From positions 1 through 6,536 of the forward strand of contig JAEHDI010000101.1 of NCBI GenBank assembly GCA_016880505.1: a stretch of 6,536 nt of DNA. The letters run 5' to 3'. Source of the DNA: Bryobacterales bacterium (GTDB lineage: Bacteria > Acidobacteriota > Terriglobia > Bryobacterales > Bryobacteraceae). Under the pieces are notes generated by a model. That model saw only the letters and a program-made list of their open reading frames with translations, was not told the DNA's origin and did not search any database. A program made the position numbers and the translations under genes. Shown piece by piece: positions 1 to 5,155 of this stretch. Position 1 is the stretch's first letter. The number at the start of each line of letters is the position of its first letter.

Positions 1-74
1 ACCTGGCGCAGCAGCGCATCTACGGTCAGCCAGCCGGTGGCAATGGAAACGAGAAAGGCGAGCGCAGCCATCAT
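1..74 (-). CDS. N-terminal fragment of a membrane protein, runs off the left edge
   Basis: Reading the minus strand from an ATG at 74 gives about 24 codons without a stop: two Met residues, then a hydrophobic stretch (AALAFLVSIATGWL) followed by TVDALLRQV. This looks like a first transmembrane helix or an uncleaved signal anchor. The start lies 1 bp after the stop codon of the upstream membrane-protein gene (TAG at 78-76), so the two are almost certainly co-transcribed and probably translationally coupled. A second ATG follows directly at 71, so the exact start is uncertain. An AGG abuts the first ATG, and there is no well-spaced Shine-Dalgarno sequence. Too little is visible to name a family. 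That the fragment is the beginning of a real gene is inferred from the tight spacing and hydrophobicity. Confidence 0.5.
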   Translation of the reverse strand, partial: MMAALAFLVSIATGWLTVDALLRQ

Positions 75-75
75 C

Positions 76-525
76 CTAACGGCCGACCCTCCGGAATATC
101 ATCACCCCGCTGCCGAGATCCCGGGTGAGCTTCAGTTGATGGCGCCGCTCGATGGCGCTGACGCCGGCCGGATTCGAGAAGTTCCCGAGCACCCAGTCGG
201 TCGCCTCACGAGACGGCAACTCCACCAGCACACGGGGCGCAAGTGCGTACTGTGCGCCGAAGAACGCCGCGCTTCCACGGACTTGTTCGAAAGGCACGTC
301 GGACACATAGCCGACCACCACGTCTCGCGGAAGGATCGTTGCCGCTTCGCGCAATCGCTGGACCTGTATCTCCACCGCGTACGGATCGCCGGCTGTGCGG
401 TTTGTGAGCGTCGTCGTCCGGTAGTACTCAAGCGACGCCGCAAGCGACAGCACCGCGACCAGTCCTACGCCAGCGAGGACCCGCAGAGGGTACATGGACT
501 TCGTTTCAGTTTCAGGAGTGCCCAT
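76..525 (-). CDS. Small single-pass membrane protein of unknown function
   Basis: The 149-residue protein has a short polar N-terminus (residues 1-14), one hydrophobic segment at about 15-32 (LRVLAGVGLVAVLSLAAS), and then a soluble region of about 115 residues that should lie outside the cytoplasmic membrane. The soluble part includes LPRDVVVGYVSDVPFEQ (65-81), FFGAQYALAPRVLVELP (88-104) and a C-terminal DLGSGVMIFRRVGR. I see no cysteine, lipobox or catalytic signature, and I do not recognise the family. The chosen start is the ATG at 525. An in-frame ATG at 495 (139 residues, beginning MYPLR) would keep the membrane segment and is a real alternative, since neither start has a good ribosome binding site. 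Opening the frame further, to 651, would run across the start of the divergent thrC gene and is unlikely. The stop is 1 bp from the next membrane-protein start, so the two form an operon. Pairing with another membrane protein suggests a role at the envelope, but no more than that. Confidence 0.7.
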   Translation of the reverse strand: MGTPETETKSMYPLRVLAGVGLVAVLSLAASLEYYRTTTLTNRTAGDPYAVEIQVQRLREAATILPRDVVVGYVSDVPFEQVRGSAAFFGAQYALAPRVLVELPSREATDWVLGNFSNPAGVSAIERRHQLKLTRDLGSGVMIFRRVGR

Positions 526-539
526 GGAACAGACCGATG

Positions 540-548
540 AGAATAGCA
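540..548 (-). promoter_or_regulatory. Possible extended -10 promoter for the membrane-protein operon
   Basis: On the minus strand this reads TGCTATTCT, which fits an extended -10 (TGn followed by a hexamer matching TATAAT at four of six positions). The hexamer is 540-545. It would start transcription about 8 to 10 bases before the ATG at 525. No TTGACA-like -35 is visible at the normal distance, although extended -10 promoters can work without one. This is a motif match only. Confidence 0.25.
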
Positions 549-579
549 GAAACCGCGGCGGCGACGCGCACCCGCCCGT

Positions 580-585
580 TATAAT
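580..585 (+). promoter_or_regulatory. Perfect TATAAT -10 hexamer just upstream of thrC
   Basis: The hexamer matches the sigma-70 consensus at all six positions in an otherwise GC-rich region, and it sits in the short divergent spacer where a promoter is needed. Only 10 bases separate it from the thrC ATG at 596, so a start about 7 bases downstream would leave a leader of only a few bases. No -35 hexamer is visible 16-18 bp upstream, where the sequence is GC-only. It may be a genuine promoter giving a nearly leaderless mRNA, or a chance match with the true promoter farther upstream. Confidence 0.4.
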
Positions 586-586
586 C

Positions 587-590
587 AAGG
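587..590 (+). promoter_or_regulatory. Ribosome binding site deciding the thrC start
   Basis: AAGG lies 5 bases before the ATG at 596. This supports that start over the in-frame ATGs at 494 and 524, whose extra residues (about 34) are polar, unlike the family N-terminus, and overlap the divergent gene. If the TATAAT at 580-585 is the active promoter, this element would be upstream of the transcript and not used. Confidence 0.45.
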
Positions 591-595
591 CTTCC

Positions 596-1900
596 ATGCA
601 AGCTGAACTGGTCTGTTTTAACGCCGGCTGCCGTGCGCGCTTTCCACTCACAGAGGTAATCTACAACTGCCCGCGATGCGGCGGCCTCCTCGAATGCGGT
701 TATCCCGGCCGCGCCGTCGACCCGCCCGCGCTGAAGCGCACGTGGCGGGAACGGCGGATGAGCAACGCTCCGCTCGACCGCAGCGGTGTCTGGCGGTACC
801 GCGAGATGATCCCGTTTCTCGAGTCGTACGGCAAGGTCGTCACGTTGAGCGAGGGCAACACACCGGTCCTCGACGCGCCCCACGCGGCCGCCTGGGTTGG
901 ACTTGACCAGATCGCATTCAAGCATCAGGGTTTCAACCCGACCGGTTCGTTCAAGGACAACGGGATGACCTGCGGTGTGGCGCAGGCCCTCCGCCTTGGA
1001 ATGAAACGTGTTGCCTGTGTGTCCACCGGCAACACGTCCGCGTCCATGGCTGCGTATGCGAGCGCGGCGGGATTGCAGCCGTTCATCTTCATCCCGCACG
1101 GCAACATCTCGTACGGAAAGCTTGCGCAGGCGCTCGAATATGGCGCCAAGACCCTGCAAGTGGAGGCGAACTTCGATCAAATTCTGGCCCTCGTGCGAGT
1201 TCTCGCCGAACGGCTCGGTATTTACCTGCTCAACTCCATCAACCCCTTCCGCATCGAAGGGCAGAAAACGATCATGGTTGAGCTGATGGACCAGAGGGAC
1301 TGGAACCCGCCCGATTGGATTGTCCTCCCCGGCGGCAACTTGGGCAACACTTCGGCGTTCGGCAAAGCGTTGCGCGAGATGCTGGATCTTGGTCTCATAT
1401 CGCGAATCCCCCGCTTGGCCGTCATCCAGGCCGAAGGAGCCGCGCCGTTCTATGGACTGATGCACTCGTCCAACCGCTCAGAACTTCCGAAGGTCGAGCA
1501 TCCTGAGACCCTCGCGACCGCCATCCGCATCGGCGATCCCGTCTCCTGGCCAAAGGCCCTGCACGAGGTGGAGACCTCGGGCGGCATCGTAGAAAAAGTG
1601 ACCGAACAGGAGATTGCCGACGCTAAGGCGCAGATCGGACTCTGCGGCATCGGTTGCGAACCTGCCTCTGCGGCGACCCTTGCCGGCATCCGAAAGCTTC
1701 GCGCCGCCGGAGTCATCGAGCGGAATGCGGACGTGGTCGCAGTGTTGACCGGCAATCTCCTCAAGGACCCCGACTACATTTACCGCTACCACACGGGCCA
1801 GCTTGCGGCGCCGAGCGGCCAGAAGCTGGAATCCACCTACGGTAACCAGCCGGTTGTCGTCCCGAATGACCCGGACCGCATCGCGGAGATGCTGGCGTAA
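596..1900 (+). CDS. thrC: Threonine synthase, plant/cyanobacterial-type, PLP-dependent
   Basis: A cytoplasmic fold-type II PLP enzyme of 434 residues that converts O-phospho-L-homoserine and water to L-threonine and phosphate, the last step of threonine synthesis. Residues 7-28 form a four-cysteine zinc-ribbon-like N-terminus (C7, C12, C25, C28). The active-site motif NPTGSFKDNGM (114-124) holds the PLP Schiff-base lysine K120. STGNTSAS (143-150) is the asparagine loop that contacts the PLP ring, and LPGGNLGN (244-251) is the PLP-phosphate loop. The stretches EGQKT (221-225) and IPRLAVIQAEGAAPFYGL (271-288), together with RIGDPVSWPKAL, match the pattern I know from plant and cyanobacterial threonine synthases. 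Near the C-terminus, TGNLLKDPDYI (385-395) stands where many relatives have TGHGLKDP. Length fits the family. The start at 596 is set by AAGG at 5 bp and by the zinc ribbon following immediately. No other threonine-pathway gene is adjacent. A second ThrC-like gene lies tail-to-tail downstream. Family assignment is strong; activity is inferred from intact motifs. Confidence 0.93.
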   Translation: MQAELVCFNAGCRARFPLTEVIYNCPRCGGLLECGYPGRAVDPPALKRTWRERRMSNAPLDRSGVWRYREMIPFLESYGKVVTLSEGNTPVLDAPHAAAWVGLDQIAFKHQGFNPTGSFKDNGMTCGVAQALRLGMKRVACVSTGNTSASMAAYASAAGLQPFIFIPHGNISYGKLAQALEYGAKTLQVEANFDQILALVRVLAERLGIYLLNSINPFRIEGQKTIMVELMDQRDWNPPDWIVLPGGNLGNTSAFGKALREMLDLGLISRIPRLAVIQAEGAAPFYGLMHSSNRSELPKVEHPETLATAIRIGDPVSWPKALHEVETSGGIVEKVTEQEIADAKAQIGLCGIGCEPASAATLAGIRKLRAAGVIERNADVVAVLTGNLLKDPDYIYRYHTGQLAAPSGQKLESTYGNQPVVVPNDPDRIAEMLA

Positions 1901-1920
1901 GGACGCGAAAGAAACCATCT
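1901..1920. other. 20-bp tail-to-tail gap between two ThrC-family genes
   Basis: Two stop codons face each other here (TAA at 1898-1900 on the plus strand, TAG at 1923-1921 on the minus strand). The gap and its immediate flanks show no GC-rich hairpin and no T-tract on either strand. Any intrinsic terminator must therefore lie inside the opposite gene, or termination is Rho-dependent, and the 3' ends of the two transcripts probably overlap. Confidence 0.6.
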
Positions 1921-3147
1921 CTACCGAGGCGTGATCAGACCGCCGAGTTTGTCCTGCTCCGCCGCAGCCGAACGCGGGAAACGGGTCGAGTACGCTTCCA
2001 GATATTTGAGGCCCGCGCCGGTGTTATACACGAGAATCTTCTCGTTTGCCTTCACCGCGCCCGCCGCAATCAGCTTCCCGAGCGCCGCAACGCACGCTGC
2101 GCCTTCGGGGGCCATGAACAATCCCTCCTCCGCGGCGAACTTGACGCCTTCGTCGAGCAGTTCGGCGTCGGTGACGGAAACCGCCGTACCGCCGCTTGCG
2201 CGTAGAATGTCGAGAATCAGAAAGTCGCCGAGCGGCTTCGGCACGCGCAGGCCGCTGGCTGCTGTATAGGCGTTCTCCCAGAAGCGGCAACGCGATTCGC
2301 CCCGCTCGAACGCCTCGACAACGGGACGGCAACCCTCGGCCTGAACCGCGACCATCCTCGGCCGCTTAGCGGAGACCCAGCCGAACGCTTCCATCTCCTC
2401 GAACGCCTTCCACATCCCGAGCAGCCCAACGCCGCCGCCCGTCGGGTATAGAATGACGTCGGGCAGCTCCCAGTGAAACTGCTCGGCGATCTCGTAGCCC
2501 ATGGTCTTCTTGCCCTCGACGCGATACGGCTCGCGCAGGGTCGACATGTCGAACCAGCCCTCGGTGGCACGACCTTCGGCGACCAAACGGGCGCAATCGC
2601 TGATGAGACCGTCCACGAGCGTCACTTTAGCGCCGAACGCCTTGCACTCCGCGTAGTTGGACAGCGGGACGTCGCGCGGCATGAAGATGTTGGCCTCAAT
2701 TCCCGCCGCCGCCGCATAAGCCGCCAGGGCGCTCGCGGCGTTGCCCGCCGACGGAATCGCCAGTTTGCGGATGCCGAGCTCGACCGCCATCGAAACCGCG
2801 CACGAGAGACCTCGCGCCTTGAACGATCCCGTCGGGTTCACCCCGTCGTCCTTCACCCAAAGGTCTTCGAGCCCCAGGCGCGCCCCGGCATTTCGGCACC
2901 GGACCATCGGCGACATGCCTTCGCCGAGCGATACGATCGAACCGGGCTTCCCGACCGGCAGCACGGCGGCATAGCGCCACATTGTGGGCGGTGCGTTGTT
3001 GAGCCACTCCCGGCTCCAGCCTTGCCGCACCTGCACGAGATCATAGCGAACCGAAAGAGGCCCGCCGCACTCGCACACGTTGTGAACGCGTCCAGCCTCA
3101 TACTGCTTACCGCACAGGCTGCATTCGAGATGCGTGATTGTGGTCAT
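1921..3147 (-). CDS. Threonine synthase-like PLP enzyme (diverged ThrC paralogue)
   Basis: A 408-residue fold-type II PLP enzyme of the threonine synthase family (COG0498-like). It opens with a zinc-ribbon-like C9-x2-C12...C25-x-C27 and continues with VSLGEGMSP (72-80). NPTGSFKARGL (104-114) carries the presumed Schiff-base lysine K110. SAGNAASALAAYAAAAG (133-149) and EGKKTMGYEI (211-220) follow, then YPTGGGVGLLG (234-244) as the PLP-phosphate loop and NTGAGLKY (375-382) near the end. The architecture matches threonine synthase. However, the residue after the lysine is Ala, not the Asp common in true threonine synthases. The SAGN and glycine-rich loops also resemble threonine dehydratase and serine racemase more than the STGNTS and GGNLGN loops of the thrC next door. 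It could be a second threonine synthase, a threonine/serine deaminase or another amino-acid lyase. The start at 3147 has AGGA 5 bp upstream and lies 19 bp after the glycosidase stop, so it is probably the last gene of the glycosidase operon. Family is sure; substrate is not. Confidence 0.85.
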   Translation of the reverse strand: MTTITHLECSLCGKQYEAGRVHNVCECGGPLSVRYDLVQVRQGWSREWLNNAPPTMWRYAAVLPVGKPGSIVSLGEGMSPMVRCRNAGARLGLEDLWVKDDGVNPTGSFKARGLSCAVSMAVELGIRKLAIPSAGNAASALAAYAAAAGIEANIFMPRDVPLSNYAECKAFGAKVTLVDGLISDCARLVAEGRATEGWFDMSTLREPYRVEGKKTMGYEIAEQFHWELPDVILYPTGGGVGLLGMWKAFEEMEAFGWVSAKRPRMVAVQAEGCRPVVEAFERGESRCRFWENAYTAASGLRVPKPLGDFLILDILRASGGTAVSVTDAELLDEGVKFAAEEGLFMAPEGAACVAALGKLIAAGAVKANEKILVYNTGAGLKYLEAYSTRFPRSAAAEQDKLGGLITPR

Positions 3148-3152
3148 GTAGT

Positions 3153-3156
3153 TCCT
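3153..3156 (-). promoter_or_regulatory. Ribosome binding site of the ThrC-like gene
   Basis: AGGA on the minus strand, 5 bases before the ATG at 3147, within the 19-bp gap after the glycosidase stop (TAG at 3169-3167). It fixes the start and shows that the gene has its own translation signal within the operon. No promoter-like sequence fits in the gap. Confidence 0.6.
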
Positions 3157-3166
3157 GCCGCCTCTC

Positions 3167-5140
3167 CTATCGCTGCTCGTAGGGAATCCAAACCTGCATC
3201 GCCGATGGCCCCCGGTTCGAGAACGCGTAATACGGGATAAAAGAAATGGTCACCGGCTTCCCCGCCCTGCCGCGAACGTCCCGCAGTGCCTCATAGAGCG
3301 GCCGCTCCGTGAGCGGCGGCTCCTCCGCCACGCCTGTATGCCACAACTCCACGATGCCCCCGAGCTTGTCGGGCCGGTACTCGCCGGTGAATCCTTTGGC
3401 TCGCTCGCCCCCGTGTGACAGCTTTACGTCAAAGATCGACGTTACGCCAAACTGATCGGCCTGCTCCATGCAATAGACCAGAGGTCCCCGCTCCACCGCC
3501 ACACGGCCAGCGTTCTCCCGCACCAAGGGATTCGCGGACGTCAGCCGCGGGGTGATCCCGAGATCCAGCACCACTCGATCGTTCGGTTGCCACTTCCGCC
3601 GGATCGCGAGATATTCGCCGGCCTTCACCGGATCGCGTACCGGCCGACCATTTACCGCTGCCCGCGCGGAGCTCGCCCAGGCCGGGACACGCAGAAATAG
3701 CGTGAACTCCGCCGCGCGCTCCGGCCGCATCGAGATCTCGACTGTGCCCTCCCACGGGTACTTTGTAGTCTGCTTCAACCTCAGCCCGGTTCCGTCCTCC
3801 AGTCGCCAATCGAGCGTGTTGTCGTCGTAGAGATGAATGTGGAGGCCCTCCCGGCTGGTGCTGTAGAAGTAGCCGGGCAGCGAGGCCAGCACGCGCTGGA
3901 GATTCGGAGGGCAGCAGGTGGTACTGTACCAGGGGTTGCGGATTTTGTCCTCCGGGTCGCCGGTGAGCTCGAGCGGATTCCGGTAGCAGTAAAGCGTGCC
4001 GTCCAACGACATGCCTGAGTTGACTCCGTTGTACAGTGCCCGCTCGATCTCATCGGCGAATCGCGCCTCCCCGGTCGCCGCCAGCAGCCGCCAGTTCCAG
4101 ATCATGTTGCCGATCGCCGCACAGCTTTCCGTGTACGCGAGTCTGTTCGGCAGCTCGTACGGCTCGCCGAACGCTTCGCCCTGCGCCCGGGAACCGACGC
4201 CGCCGGTGATGTACATCTTGCCGTGCGTCATGTCCTGCCACAGGCGGTCCAGCGTCCGCCGGTACGCCTCGTCCCCGGTCTCGATGAAGTAGTCCGTCGC
4301 CCCGCTCGCCGCGTACATGGTCCGCACGGCGTGGCCCTCGAGCTTCGTCCGCTCGATGAACGGCTTGCCGCTGAAGAGGTACACCACGTCCCGGCGACTT
4401 AGCTTCAGGCGCTCGCCGTCGCCCCGTAAGAGATAGCCGGCGAGGTCCAGATGCCGGCGGTCGCCGGTCGTCCGATACAACTCCACCAGCGCCAGCTCCA
4501 GCTCCGGATGGCCCGTGAGCAGCGGTTTCTTGTCCGGCCCGAAATCGCGGATGAGATACTCGACGAACCGCAGCGCGCCGTCCAGAAGCCTGCGATTCCC
4601 CGTAGCCCGGTGATACGCGATCGCCGCCTGCAACAGGTGACCGAGGCAATACAGCTCATGACCGCTCTGCATCTGCTGGAACCGCAGCGGCACGCGGTCT
4701 TCGACGAAGTACGTGTTCAGGTAACCGCTTGGCTCCTGCGCCGCCAGGATCTCGTCCGTCAGTTGATCAAACTGCGCGCGGAGTTTCGGATTATCGCCTG
4801 ATTGCAGCACGAACGCCACCGCTTCCATCCACTTGTAGAGGTCCGAATCCGTGTACAGCGGTCCGCGCCGGGCGACGTTTTTCCGGCCCGAGAGCCGCCG
4901 GAAATTGTCCACCACTCCGTTCTCTTCGAGCAGCGCGAGCAGACTGGGGATGCTCCTCTCGACGTTCACCTGACGCCGCTTCGACCAAAATCCGTCCTCG
5001 ATGGTCACGGCCCGCACCGGCACGCTGTGCAGTCGCGCGTGCGGCGACTTGCGGAGATCCAGCACGCCGGCGTCACGCCAGTCTTGGGCGGTCAGCAGGG
5101 GAGCCAGTACAAGCAGGGCAAAAATAGTGCGCGGGAACAT
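3167..5140 (-). CDS. Secreted GH127 beta-L-arabinofuranosidase
   Basis: A 657-residue exo-glycosidase of the DUF1680/PF07944 family, almost the same length as Bifidobacterium longum HypBA1 (about 658). The family releases non-reducing beta-L-arabinofuranose, for example from hydroxyproline-linked arabino-oligosaccharides or pectic chains, with a cysteine nucleophile held by a zinc ion. Residues 1-18 (MFPRTIFALLVLAPLLTA, then QDW) are a Sec signal peptide without a lipobox, so the protein is likely periplasmic. The alpha/alpha barrel covers roughly 45-430 and beta-sandwich domains follow to the end. H270 (in EGHAVR) and E326 (in FGEPYELPN) fit the active-site His and acid/base Glu. E338 and C340 (YTESC) plus the C409-C410 pair (TTCCPPN) fit the four zinc ligands, one Cys being the nucleophile. 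The start at 5140 has GGAG 10 bp upstream; that site sits next to the stop of the preceding glycosidase, 15 bp away, so the genes are co-transcribed. No truncation is seen. The exact sugar substrate is inferred. Confidence 0.9.
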   Translation of the reverse strand: MFPRTIFALLVLAPLLTAQDWRDAGVLDLRKSPHARLHSVPVRAVTIEDGFWSKRRQVNVERSIPSLLALLEENGVVDNFRRLSGRKNVARRGPLYTDSDLYKWMEAVAFVLQSGDNPKLRAQFDQLTDEILAAQEPSGYLNTYFVEDRVPLRFQQMQSGHELYCLGHLLQAAIAYHRATGNRRLLDGALRFVEYLIRDFGPDKKPLLTGHPELELALVELYRTTGDRRHLDLAGYLLRGDGERLKLSRRDVVYLFSGKPFIERTKLEGHAVRTMYAASGATDYFIETGDEAYRRTLDRLWQDMTHGKMYITGGVGSRAQGEAFGEPYELPNRLAYTESCAAIGNMIWNWRLLAATGEARFADEIERALYNGVNSGMSLDGTLYCYRNPLELTGDPEDKIRNPWYSTTCCPPNLQRVLASLPGYFYSTSREGLHIHLYDDNTLDWRLEDGTGLRLKQTTKYPWEGTVEISMRPERAAEFTLFLRVPAWASSARAAVNGRPVRDPVKAGEYLAIRRKWQPNDRVVLDLGITPRLTSANPLVRENAGRVAVERGPLVYCMEQADQFGVTSIFDVKLSHGGERAKGFTGEYRPDKLGGIVELWHTGVAEEPPLTERPLYEALRDVRGRAGKPVTISFIPYYAFSNRGPSAMQVWIPYEQR

Positions 5141-5155
5141 GGTGTCAACACTCCA

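Larger units (their letters stand above)
526..595. other. Divergent intergenic region between the membrane-protein operon and thrC
   Basis: These 70 bp separate two divergently read starts (ATG at 525 on the minus strand, ATG at 596 on the plus strand), so both promoters probably lie here or slightly inside the opposite gene. The centre is very GC-rich (551-580) and is flanked by A/T-richer blocks on each side that could serve as -10 elements. I see no convincing inverted repeat operator and no riboswitch-like structure; 70 bp is too short for the known threonine or methionine leader systems. Confidence 0.6.

Noticed and set aside
494..595. Longer thrC start at the ATG at 494, adding 34 N-terminal residues.
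   Set aside because: The added part is polar and low-complexity, overlaps the start of the divergent membrane-protein gene and lacks the family signature. The ATG at 596 has AAGG at 5 bp and leads straight into the zinc ribbon.
526..651. Longer start at 651 for the minus-strand small membrane protein.
   Set aside because: It would place 42 residues antisense to the thrC promoter and start, and put a long Cys-containing tail before the membrane anchor. Starts at 525 or 495 give a normal signal-anchor layout.
512..1465. Long minus-strand open frame (317 codons) opposite thrC.
   Set aside because: Its translation is rich in Arg, Gly, Val and His with no recognisable domain, as expected for the antisense shadow of a GC-rich gene. 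thrC on the other strand is unmistakable.
1890..1930. Bidirectional terminator between the convergent genes.
   Set aside because: No inverted repeat of useful length and no T-tract on either strand in or next to the 20-bp gap.
2473..3240. Plus-strand open frame of 255 codons opposite the ThrC-like gene.
   Set aside because: Arg/His-rich translation with no motif, crossing the gap between two clear minus-strand genes; a GC-rich shadow.
4050..4649. Minus-strand open frame of 199 codons inside the GH127 gene in another frame.
   Set aside because: The composition is Arg/Gly/Ala-rich, and the in-frame glycosidase covers the region with intact active-site residues. There is no sign of a frameshift.
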